Below are positions 23,745 through 33,859 of a stretch of DNA of 64,000 bases, piece after piece. The notes beneath the pieces are model-generated. The model was given only the letters and a program-made list of their open reading frames with translations. It did no database searches and was not told the DNA's origin. The first letter of the stretch is position 1. Every line of letters begins with the position of its first letter. A program made the position numbers and the translations under genes. The stretch is from Torymus aiolomorphi (Eukaryota; Arthropoda; Insecta; Hymenoptera; Torymidae). The stretch covers positions 163,450,297 to 163,514,296 of the forward strand of contig CM070874.1 of the NCBI GenBank assembly GCA_036365515.1, read 5' to 3'.

Positions 23745-24476
23745 TGTAAAGGGATGGCTAGTGGGAGAAAATCCCAAAAAGCCACAGGGAAGCGATGTCC
23801 TAGAACACGGTGCCGCGAGTGTCAGACTAAAATGACTTGCCCAGGGATCTGCTCCTGAAATCCCGAAAACAACGCGAAGATCGCACGCGAACTTCGCTTT
23901 CCAACTTATTGGATCGCTAAGTGAAAAGCGCACGCTCGAAGAGTAAAGCGTGCGGCCGCTATGCTTAGATATGAAAACGACCGGTGGAGTCATTTACCCG
24001 CGGAGGCGGCGGTATCCGGGAGAAGGACGGGTTGTATAAATAACACCGCGACCAGTAACGAGATATCACAGTATATTAAAACACAAGTACGTACAAGCAC
24101 TACGCAAGTGCTGTGAAAACAATAAGTTAGTTCGCGCGCGACGGTTAACGTTCCAACGTGCGAACGATACGGCGCGCGGCGAAGCTGCTACAAAATACGC
24201 GCGCTCTATGTACGGCGGGCTGACAAACACCCGCACGTACAAGGTACAGAAAACTTGCACAGGACGATTTCCGTGCAAGACTTTACATTAAACGTGAGAG
24301 ATGAGAGCAGAAAACTTACGTTTAGAGGGAGCAGCCGGTGCACTCGACTCTCTCTCGCTCTCTGTCGCTCGCACAGTTGTTGCGCTCTCTTTCTCTCACT
24401 CGCTGGTTTGGATCGGCAGGCGGGCTGGCTGCCGGCTCCTCGCTCACTGTCTCGTGTGGCTCACGCGGCGCGGGAT

Positions 24477-24570
<94 letters not shown>

Positions 24571-24880
24571 TTCACTAGCATGCACGAAGCTCGGCGCCTC
24601 CACTTCACTCGCGGTATATCTATAAAAAGAGAGGACGGCGCGGACGCGGTAAAACTTGAGAGACATGGCACGATGTGGCCTGTACGGTAGCACACACGAA
24701 GATGGCTGCCGTGACTCGCATAAAGCCGTAGCAGCTTCGTCGGTACGCGACGGGCATATTACGCGTCGCAAGACCGTTTTAATCCGGTCGGGATGCTCGC
24801 GCGCTCGCGTCCCCAGTGAGCATGCCTGCTCGGCGTGGGTAATTCGAATCCCGAATTACCTAACTCGCGCACGTGTTACA
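23745..24880. repeat. Solo LTR (gypsy-type), copy 2, TSD ATAT
   Basis: The block starts TGTAAAGGGATGG and ends CACGTGTTACA. ATAT flanks it on both sides (23741-23744 and 24881-24884). It shares CCTAGAACACG and the GGAGGCGGCGGTATCCGGGA block with the solo LTR at 4283-5291, so the two are related. Size is 1,136 bp, including a CT microsatellite. No internal coding region is attached. Short frames in both strands follow the GC-rich and CT tracts and are not supported as genes. Confidence 0.85.
24478..24563. repeat. (CT)n microsatellite within solo LTR 2
   Basis: About 85 bp of CT dinucleotides. It produces spurious Ser-Leu and Arg-Glu repeat frames on the two strands. Confidence 0.97.
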
Positions 24881-24904
24881 ATATAATTCGAGCATAGGTA
24901 AATC

Positions 24905-26506
24905 CACAGAACTTTTAACTTTTGATTTTCAATTTTTTTTGTTTCAAAAAACTCAGCTAAAATAAAAATTTATCCTTTCTAAACACCTTATTATACTTAA
25001 ATATGATCTATACAAAGTGCATGTGGAGGTACGAAGTTCATAGTAAATTTCATAAATTGTTTACGAATGTTAAAAGATAGTAATTTGTCTAAATTTGATA
25101 TGTAACTCCCTCATTTCTTTTTATTCTTATGGATGCTGCCCACGTGGCCCACAATCTATCGTTAAAATTTGACCAGAAAAAGTGAGTCAATACATACATT
25201 TAACATCAGCTTTACGCTCATTTGTGTGTCTTCCTTCTAAAAAAAGATATGTACATATAAAAATGTGTGACTCGTTTTTACTCAAATTTAATTTTTTGCG
25301 TATTTGTTAATGTGACAGTCACAGCCTTCACAAAAATTATATTTATAGTCAACACTCTTGTAACAGTCCAAATAAGGAAGATTTTAAGATCCGACCCGTT
25401 AATGTGCTCCCAATATTAGCCTAAAGAGGGTACTTTAAATATGACCATGGAAAGCGTGACAAATGTTAAAATTTTACTTTTTTGTTTGTCACAACTGAAA
25501 TTTTGTTTATATTGAATGAAATCTAATTGTAATTTATTTATGTTTTTATATAAGACGTAAAAACCAGAAGGCCGTTGTTATTAATCATGTGGTTTTCATT
25601 AAATGCAACTAAGAATTTTCATTAAATGAGTATTATATTACTTAGGGATTTCATTATGTGAGAAATAAGTTTTCAAACATTATCTTCACAAAAAATTTTG
25701 TTCATATGTATATAAGTAACATGTGGGTCACATGTGGCCATCGTGCCGGTACCAAATATGGGCCATACTACTTTCCATATAGTACACGTGTATAAAAAAA
25801 AATACATAAATATGGGACACATATGGGCGTTATCTAGGTTTATATAAAAAAATAATATCTAAGTATATATATTCTATATACGCCTATAGAATACACAATA
25901 TATGTGTATTATACATTGAATGTAAATATATTTATATTAATTAAAGAAAAGATATGCCTTTATTTAAATTATTTTATCAAGGCCATGTGAAACCGTGAAT
26001 TTCAAAATTTTTTATTTCAACATTCAAGCGTTTATTCGGAAAAAAAAATCGTCAAGCGCTCCGTACACATAAACACTATATTCAGGAATTTTTTTTTAGT
26101 GATTCTATTAGCATTTTCATTAGCTATGCTCGTTTGCAAAGTAGGTCAATTGCAGATTCCTACTTACCGACAGTATGGTTTTTAATTAATTAAATAAATT
26201 CTCATCATTTTTTTGGAAAAACACGTTCATCAAGCGCTCCTTATATGTTAACGCTATACTCAGATTTTTTTGGATGATTCCATTGGTATTTTCATGAGAT
26301 GTACTTGTTTGAAAATTATGTCGGTATTTAACATCATCTTAATACTTTTATTATTGAGCCTATAACCTCTACGGCCCACCATAAACAATTGTCACAGTGA
26401 TGAATTGTGATTTCCGAAAGATATACAAATACGTATACAAAGTTATATTACTGTGCTTCTGCTTTTTTTTTTTATTATACCAAAATCAAAAGTTAAAAGT
26501 TCTGTG
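24905..26506. mobile_element. Noncoding 1.6-kb element with 25-bp perfect TIRs
   Basis: CACAGAACTTTTAACTTTTG at the left edge (extending to GATTTT) is repeated exactly as the reverse complement at 26482-26506. The interior has no recognisable gene. It carries a diverged direct duplication, about 26040-26150 versus 26217-26320 (CAAGCGCTCC with ATTCTATTAGCATTTTCAT-like blocks). The target duplication is unclear, so the superfamily is not assigned. It is best read as a non-autonomous DNA transposon. Confidence 0.7.
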
Positions 26507-26563
26507 AATATGCCCATATATGTGAAAAGATGTTTAAGGTTAGGTCGTCGTCGCCCAGACACG

Positions 26564-26564
26564 G

Positions 26565-26602
<38 letters not shown>
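26564..26602. repeat. (TA)n microsatellite
   Basis: About 38 bp of TA repeats immediately before the third solo LTR. The last ATAT is the LTR's target duplication. Confidence 0.95.
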
Positions 26603-26605
<3 letters not shown>

Positions 26606-28096
26606 CACGGCCTGCCGTACCGACGTCGGTAATAAATCGGCAATAAATAAGTTCGTGGTAACGAACGTTAGATGGCGCCTCGATGCAGCATTGGAGCTGT
26701 ATTGAGAGCATGACGAAGGTGCTGGCGGAGACGTGACCGGCATTAATCTTGTTATCGTTCGGACAGAAACGCGCGCGGAAGTAAATTCGCGGAGAGATCG
26801 CGTTTCCCACGATAAGTAGTGAAGTGTTTCGTTGTTTTAACCTCAGGAATGCAGGCGTGATGCATCCTGAGGCTAATATCATTGTTCGAGGGACGTATTA
26901 TTCTGTACTTTCGACGGAAACAAGAGAAGAACTCAGAGATAGTGCTACAGGCTAGGATCATCTGTCGCACTCTCAAACCAGCAACATCCTCATGCAGTAA
27001 GGCTGTTCGCCTGGCATGAGAGCAGCAGAGAGTATCACGAGAGTTGATAGTACGAAGCCAGATGAAAAGCGAGGATGTTCGCGAGGAACCTAGGCCACAC
27101 CGTATGAATCTAACCTACAATAACGGTAAGCGTGCACGTATCAACCGCGTCGCGAGTAAGTACGCGTAACCGTTTGTCCAGGCTCGTCGCCACCTGGACA
27201 GTGGCCCCGAATAGGCGTTCTTGTGCGGAGAGAGCGAGCGTAGAGAGAGCACAGGCTCGGGTCATCAACCTTAGAAGGTCACCGACAATGATTTAGCTTG
27301 CCGGCAGTTTGTAACCGGCAAGTGCGCATAAGAAGTGCGCAGACGACATGCGTTAGTAGCCTGTTCTCTCTCAGACTAGGTTAAGTGTTTGTGTGCGTGT
27401 GTCGCGACACGCGAACGCGACCGCTCTCTCACTCGCGTAGACGACGAGTACGTGACGTAGAATACCGCACACGTGAGGCGTATTATACCTTACGTGCGCG
27501 GCGTAAATTACCACGAGCGTGACGTCAGTCTCCGAGGCAGCTGACGTCAGAGGTAACGTGCTGGCGCATCGTTTAGATAGGGAATACGCGAATCGAAATT
27601 CAATTCTTTTATATTTCTGATCTATTATCAAACCACAACTTCTTTTATTTAATAAAATAGTCATTCCCCGTTCCCCGCCGCCTCCGCGGTCGTTACGTAA
27701 GGGAATACGTATCGTTTCATCTGAGCAGCCGGCACACGAACCAGTAACCAAGAGAGGAGTTCGAGTCACTGGTGAGAAATAAAGCGCGAGTCTTCGACTT
27801 GCGTGTTGCACGGTAAGTAACCAGATTAGGTTAACATTGCACGACATTGTAGCGTCTGTTACCTAATCTGGCTATTACATCTCCAGGGGCCTGATTCTAA
27901 ATTTGTCTCGACGTCGAGACACACCAAATCCGGAGCTATAGACCAATCAGGGAGCTCCTTTAAAAGGAAAAGCAGTTGTCTCGAGGCCGAGACACATTTA
28001 GAATCAGGCCCCAGGAGTTGAACCGAGAGATACGGAATTGAACCGCTAAGGTACGCAGGTGAAACGTGCCTTAGCCCGAAAATCCACCCCGTGACA
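26603..28096. repeat. Solo LTR (gypsy-type), copy 3, TSD ATAT, with nested MITE
   Basis: The ends are TGTCACGGCCTG and ACCCCGTGACA, a TG...CA pair forming a short perfect inverted repeat (TGTCACGG-like). ATAT flanks both sides at 26599-26602 and 28097-28100. The length is 1,494 bp, of which 127-131 bp is the MITE at 27886-28012. The sequence includes CGCCTCCGCGG near 27680, reminiscent of the GGAGGCGGCGG block in the other two LTRs on the opposite strand. No coding body is present. A 158-residue minus-strand frame inside is not supported as a gene. Confidence 0.8.
27886..28012. mobile_element. 127-bp palindromic-ended MITE, copy 2
   Basis: It is inverted relative to the copy at 2477-2603 and has the same length, with only a few substitutions. 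It is inserted in solo LTR 3, so it moved after that LTR was established. The TIR extends outward to CCAGGGG...CCCCAGG here. Confidence 0.88.
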
Positions 28097-28122
28097 ATAT
28101 ATATATATAAATATGAAAATCT

Positions 28123-28263
28123 GGTGTTTTGAATGCGGCATTCAAAAAGTCAATATATGTATAGGGATATTATTTCTTTAGTCACGTGATCGTCTGTCTT
28201 CGTCTTATACATGGGATTTTGCTATAGTTTCCTGCTAAAATGGTGTCGCGCATTCAAAACGCC
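28123..28263. repeat. Small inverted-repeat element (about 141 bp)
   Basis: GGTGTTTTGAATGCGGCATTC at the left (first 20 bases relevant) is mirrored by GCGCATTCAAAACGCC at the right. The middle contains TATTTCTTTAGTCACGTGAT, a motif that recurs near 31003 and 31267. It may be a MITE or the decayed edge of the following LINE. Confidence 0.45.
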
Positions 28264-28314
28264 GAGGTGCGCATTACTCAAGAGCGAAACTCCTTTCTAC
28301 ATAAATAATTAACT

Positions 28315-29904
28315 GATGCTCTTGATGCTAACAAGGACATTTGGAAGGAAATGCACAACCTTGGCCTCTTACGAAAGCCAAAGGAGGAAGACTACCATGG
28401 GTTTACGCCGACACAACTTAACACGCACTTTGCGAGCGTCTGCCTGCCTCCTTTAGAAAATATTGAAGACACCCTTCAATTTATTTTGCCTGCTAGTGAG
28501 GATGGTTTTTCGTTTAAACCTGTAAACATCACCGAAGTTGTCTTAGCAATTGCTCAGTTTTCCTCGCAGGCGAAGGAGGTGGATGGAGTCCCGCAGACTG
28601 CGGTTGCGAAGGCATTACCGGCAATTGGTAATTTTATTGTTGAAATTTTTAACACCTCCTTTACGCAAGGAATCTTCCGAGTGCGTGGAAGCAGGCACAA
28701 ATAATCGCGCTCAAGAAGAAAATTACTCCGTTAACAGTCGCGGATTTTCGTCCTATAGCGCTGCTCTGCTTTCTCTCAAAGGTTTTTGAAAAGATAGCCC
28801 ATGACCAAATCACGGAGTATCTGCATAAAAATAGTTTACTAGACCCTCTCCAGGCCGGCTTCCGCAAGCACAACAGTATTCAGACAGCATTACTGAAACT
28901 GACCGACGATATACGCATAGCTATTGACCAAAAGAAAGTAACACTACTGTTACTGTTCGATTCCAGTAAGGCATTTGACACCATATCTCCGTCGAAGCTA
29001 TTGCGGAAACTGCATCAGCTGGGGTTTTCCAGGTCGGCTCTCCTGTGGATTAAATCCTCATTTACAAGGTCGTATGCACATGGTAGAGACAAACAAAAAT
29101 GGAAATTCCGAATGGATTGAAACAAATCTAGGAGTTCCGCAGGGTTCCATCCTGGGCCCCTTGCTATTTTGCCTCTACGTCAATAACTTCCGAGACATAC
29201 TAGATGGACGGACAGTTCGACATATTTTTTACGCGGACGACCTTCAAATCTACCTCCATACAACTGAGGATAAAATTTTGGAGGGTATTGCTCAGCTGTC
29301 TGATGCGGCACAAATTGTGTCTACGTGGGCGGAGCACTCCGGTCTACGTCTTAATGCGGGAAAGACCAAGGCGATAGTATTTGGCTCAAAAATGAAAGTT
29401 AATTCTATCGCTTCTATGGGACTGCCTGGCATTGTGATCGGGACCGGGCTGCTCATCCCATTCAGTAGCGAAGTTGTGAGCCTCGGCGTTACGCTGGATA
29501 ATAAGTTGACATGGAAACCTCATGTTGACCAAGTTACAAAGAAAGTCATCAAAGCCCTGTATATTCTGCGGTTTATCAGGGCATGTACTACCGAGGGACT
29601 CCGCAAAAGATTAGTTGAGTCTTTAATTCAACCTTACCTGGACTATTGCTCGGTCGTGCTTTTAGATGCAACTGACGAACAGCGACTTAGACTAGAGCGG
29701 CTGAGCAATGCATGCGTGAGATACATTTTTGGGGTTAGGAGGAATGCTCATATCACCCCTTACAGGAGACGCTTGGGCTGGCTCCACCTGAACTCTCGTA
29801 AGTTATACTTCGCAGCCCTCTTAATATACAAAATTACACGGTTGCGAGAAGCCGACCAGCAGAGATGTGCAGCCAGAACTGGTTCCACCATTTGTTCAAT
29901 ATAA
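28315..29904 (+). pseudogene. Non-LTR retrotransposon reverse transcriptase pseudogene (CR1/Jockey-like)
   Basis: This is a LINE polymerase that would prime reverse transcription at a nicked target. The frame from 28351 carries the pre-RT region (VDGVPQTAVAKALP). After a frameshift near 28686 it reads WKQAQIIALKKK, FRPIALLCFLSKVFEK, LDPLQAGFRKHNS and LFDSSKAFDTI. A second shift near 29065 leads to GVPQGSILGPLLFCLYVN, the catalytic FYADDLQIY near 29230, LNAGKTKAIVFGS and LGVTLDNKLTWKPHV. The C-terminal thumb-like region includes RLERLSNACVRYIFG. No endonuclease domain is visible upstream, so the copy is 5'-truncated. The order and motif style fit the CR1/Jockey group; the exact clade is uncertain. 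Confidence 0.85.
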
Positions 29905-30424
29905 GACGGGCGAAAAAGCCTTTCATGTCCAGGGCACGCGCTTCTGGAATTCGCCCCCCCCGCCCTCCATCCTGCACCACTTACCATCTTATTCATCCTT
30001 TAAGAGGGCTGTGCGTCAAAACCTATTTGATCTGGACGCCTAGTCTCGTTTCCGGTACTAGGAGCTGTCGGCACGAGGACCTCTTATTCGAATAGTTGAC
30101 GGTATAGATAAACTAATCTGTGATTCACGTATTTATTTTAAGTTATTGACTGATCAGCTGTAATATGATTTGAGAAATGCTACTGTGATATATTGCTACT
30201 GTGATATATTAAAGGATAAGCCAGCTGTGATGTATCTATCGGTGATATTTATTTCACTACTATATAAGACTATACTTTCAGCAGTGAAATTTATGAATAA
30301 GGTCCTCGTCTTACTCTTACTCTCTATATTTTAAATCTATTATGTTTTATTGTTTTATTATTATTGTATTGTATTTTCATTCTTTTATTGTTTTGCATAG
30401 ACTTATTGTATTTTATACTACTCT

Positions 30425-30430
<6 letters not shown>

Positions 30431-30479
<49 letters not shown>
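30431..30479. repeat. (TA)n microsatellite
   Basis: About 48 bp of uninterrupted TA dinucleotides. Frames through it encode only Ile-Tyr repeats. Confidence 0.97.
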
Positions 30480-30483
<4 letters not shown>

Positions 30484-30484
<1 letters not shown>

Positions 30485-30512
30485 TTGCCTTCGGAACGCT
30501 CCCGCGTTCCTT
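30484..30512 (-). repeat. 7-bp-stem hairpin, copy 1 (possible Helitron-type terminus)
   Basis: On the minus strand the block reads GGAACGC-GGGA-GCGTTCC followed by GAAGGCAAGT. The second copy at 36737-36765 keeps the same stem with a G-C pair in place of A-T, a compensatory change. The terminus reading is inference. Confidence 0.5.
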
Positions 30513-30605
30513 GATGAAATTAGGCGATGTCTAACTGTAATTTTTGTATTTGTTTTGTCACAAAGGCAAATAAATTTGTATCTATCTATCTCTCTATCTC
30601 TATCT

Positions 30606-31071
30606 TCACCGAAGGAATGTGGATCGAGCTCGTACGCACAGAAAAGGCAGCCTCTAGGTTACGGCCGAAGCGGTACTGCCGGCTCATTCTTGCCTCAGCG
30701 CGCGTGAGCATCTCCCGGTCTTGTCCTTCGCGCAAGGTTGGGAGATATTTACATGCTTCGGTTTGCGCGTGCCGTAGGTGCGGGTTGAGCCTCGGCTAGT
30801 TCGAGCCTTGTACACTAGCACACACATCTACGTACATTCGTATGCACGCGCGCGAGCCGTTACAAAGCCCTTTTTTAAAGATAGATAGCTTTATGGAGCC
30901 CGAATCCTTTTATGGAGCCCGGCATCCATAAACATTCAATACATCCCGGTTTATGGAGCCCGACCTAGAGTTTCTATACCCAGAGAGGGAATATTTCTTT
31001 AGTCACTTGTAATGGGAACTCTGGGCGTAGGTACTAATATCAGGGATGGGCTCCATAAAGGGGTTAGGTGA

Positions 31072-31141
<70 letters not shown>

Positions 31142-31333
31142 TTATGTTAGTTTCCAGGACATTCCAGATGTTTAACGTTGGTTTCGGGGACATTTGTTAG
31201 TTTTGGGGACAGTCCCTGAATCTACATATGTTTAACGTCAGTTTTGAGGACATCGGCCCCCATAAGAGACATTATTTCTTTAGTCACGTATAGGTATACA
31301 GTAACATGGGGTCCTGGGAAGTAACGTTATACA

Positions 31334-31365
<32 letters not shown>
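30606..31365. other. Noncoding region with repeated TATGGAGCCCG and TA tracts
   Basis: TTTATGGAGCCCG occurs at about 30890, 30917 and 30950, with an inverted relative GGGCTCCATAAA near 31045, giving a loosely palindromic arrangement. (TA)n tracts lie at 31073-31138 and 31341-31365. TTTCTTTAGTCAC appears near 30992 and 31267. No gene is recognised. Confidence 0.6.
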
Positions 31366-33857
31366 CTAGGGGGCTACCCCCCTGCTCGCTCCGCTCGGCA
31401 ACCCCTCATTAGTAAGTGGACTTTTTATTTATCAGTTTTTATTCTAAAATTAAAAAAAATAGTAGAGATTATTATATAGATATTGTTAAAAATAAGTAAG
31501 GATTATAAGTCTTTATCTAAAAAAAAATTTAACATACGAGCATAGGCATCACAGTTTCTAGGAGTGAGGTTACGTGATGTTTTCGACCCTGAATTCAAAG
31601 ATTAAGTATAAATAACTTTCTGTACGGTATGTGGAAAAATTGTACATTGCCTTTGGTAGCCATGAGGAACACGAATGCACGCGAGTTGGGCCTTCGCTTC
31701 GCTTGATTCTGAAATTATGGATAAGCACAAATAAGTTTCTGTACGACATATGAGGAAATTTTATATCTCTTGGTAAAAGTAATATATGGGCTGAACAGTG
31801 ACATTCTTTATTGTTAGAACGAATATTTTTTTTTTACTTCATTATATTGAAAAGTGGCCAAAATCTGAATATTTTATTGTTTCTTGTATAATTGTGTTTC
31901 TACAACCGTTTTTAATAACTGGAAGAATTTGCCGAAAATCTCCTCCTAATACAATTAATTTCCCCCCAAATCGTAAATTATTATTACAAACATCTTTTAA
32001 TGTTTTATCTACAATGTCTAAAGCTTTTTTTGCTTCGTCCCAAATTATTGCATCTACTTCCCGTAATTTTTTCTTATCGGAATCTAATTTTAAAAATGCA
32101 CTTTCTATACTTTCTAAATCTAAAGGTAATTTAAATATTTTATGACTTGTCATTCCTCTTGGTAATAGTATTGACGCAATACCAGTCCAAGCCATTGATA
32201 AAATTTTTTTTTCTTTAGACAAAAAGTAAAAAATTAATGTTATGTACAAAAATGTTTTACCTGAACCACCAGGACCGTCTATAAAATGAATCTTATGTTC
32301 ATTATTTAATAATTTCTCAAAAATATACTTTTGTTCTAAATTTAGTTGAGTATACATGTTACTAAACATTTTTTCACAGAATAAAATTTCAGTCTTATTA
32401 ACTTCATTACATTCAATTTTTAAGATTTTATTATTATTTGGTTCAGGCAATCCAAAATCTATACATGATTTTTTGTTTAATGATAATATTTCATTTATTT
32501 GTATGAGGGCATTGTTTGATTTATCATCTTTAAAATCTCCTATGAAAAAGTTATTAAATTCCTTCCAAATATTATTACCATTAATATTTTCAGATAGTAA
32601 ATACCAAGGAAAAGATTGATGTAGTTGATATCCTAACATAACGTCACAAGCTTCTTTAAAAATATTTTTTATTTGTAAATCATCATCAACTAAACCCATT
32701 TTTATTGCAGTTTCTCTGTATGTGTTATATGTAATTTTTTCATACGTTCGTAAATCTTGAAACGAAATTGCACCTTTAACACGGTTTAAAATTAATTTTA
32801 AATGAAATCGTTCAACATCCTTTGGAGAAACAATATTTAAACGACCCATTATATAATTTTGTTGATTGCGTTTTCGTTTGATCCAACATTTATTTTTAAA
32901 GTTGTAATATTTAGGTATATTAACATATTTTATATTCCTTACATAATTATCTTTTTTATTTAAATCAAACCATGCTGTTAATGTTGTTTTATAATTTTCT
33001 AAAGCTTCAGTCTCGTTATTTTCTTCAAAAATAATTCTTTGTTGATTTTCTGTATGATTTTCTGTATGAAAAATTTATGTTAATTAAATAACTATAAAAA
33101 TGTTTAAAAATATAACATATGTTTACTTAATAGAACAAAAGCAAAATTTGAAAATTTTACATTTTTTTCAAACAAAGGAATAGGCCATTTTTTACTAACT
33201 TTTTATTATGAAAAAACAATGAAATATTTAATGGAAAATGAATTCAAAGAGAGTAAAAAAAGGGAAACCTCTATAAAAAAGCGCGCCTATCAATCTATCT
33301 CTTGGGTGGCGTGGAAAAGATAGACTTATTTGTGTTAAAAAAAATATCAATGGTCCTCATTGTTTGGAGACAATATACAATTTTCCCATATGCCTTACAG
33401 AAAATTATTTGTGCTTAATCTTTAATTTCAGGGTCGAAAACGTCACATAACCTCATTCCTAGAAACTGAGAAGCCTATGCTCGTATGTCTATTTTTTTCC
33501 GATGATTAGTGCGGTTTATAATTATTTACGGCCCGAGCGAAGCGAGACTCCCTGACGTCAATGTGAAAAAACAATACTTTACGCGTGGTGTGAGAAAAAA
33601 TTTCTTTGTCGCATGTATACCGAGATGATAAATACGATTAAAGAAAAAAGTGAATATGAGGGGTGGTAAGAGGGGTGGATGAGGGGCGGGTGAGGGGGGC
33701 TCAGAGGCTATTTTAATAGAAAAAAACTCATAGAAATACGCTGATTTTTACGATATTTTGAGGGGGGCTGAGGGGCGAGTGGAGGAGCGGGCAGGGGGGG
33801 GGATAAGGGGGGGCTGATGTTTGAAAACAACACTGACATCTATATAATATAGGTAGA
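31366..33857 (-). mobile_element. Helitron-like element B with truncated helicase
   Basis: Read on the minus strand, it begins TCTACCTATATTATATAG at 33857 and ends in a G5/C5 hairpin with CTAG at 31366, followed by T from a (TA)n tract. Helitrons insert without target duplication and end in hairpin-CTRR, which fits. The interior carries a Pif1-type helicase fragment (31842-33055) and G/A-rich tracts near its 5' end (33655-33815). No HUH nuclease is seen, so it is not autonomous as it stands. Confidence 0.75.
31842..33055 (-). pseudogene. Helitron Pif1-like helicase, truncated
   Basis: In autonomous Helitrons this 5'-3' helicase is fused behind an HUH nuclease and unwinds DNA for rolling-circle transposition. 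The open frame runs leftward from about 33055 with no Met before MGRLNIVSPKDVERFHL. It continues through FQDLRTYEKITYNTYRETA, a region typical of Helitron proteins upstream of the helicase. Walker A is FIDGPGGSGKTFLY. AWTGIASILLPRGMTSHKIF follows, then Walker B AIIWDEAKKA, where family members have DEAP. Motif III is VLGGDFRQILPV. The frame stops after SDFGHFSI at 31842, so the C-terminal helicase motifs IV-VI are missing. The N-terminal nuclease is also absent. The portion kept has no internal stop, suggesting relatively recent decay. Confidence 0.88.
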
Positions 33858-33859
33858 TA

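Larger units (their letters stand above)
29905..30605 (+). mobile_element. LINE 3' region with TA tract and ATCT-type tail
   Basis: After the RT frame, sequence continues to AGGCAAATAAATTTGTATCT and a short (ATCT)n run at 30575-30605, a typical 3' terminus of CR1-like LINEs. A (TA)n tract at 30431-30479 splits it. Immediately after, 30484-30512 contains a hairpin also found at 36737-36765. Confidence 0.6.

Noticed and set aside
24255..24771. Ser-Leu and Arg-Glu repeat proteins on both strands
   Set aside because: Artefacts of the CT microsatellite within solo LTR 2.
27371..27847. 158-residue minus-strand frame
   Set aside because: It sits within solo LTR 3 in GC-rich DNA and matches no family I know.
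31842..33055. Host Pif1 helicase gene
   Set aside because: The region before Walker A has Helitron-specific sequence, the frame lacks the C-terminal motifs, and Helitron-like termini flank it.
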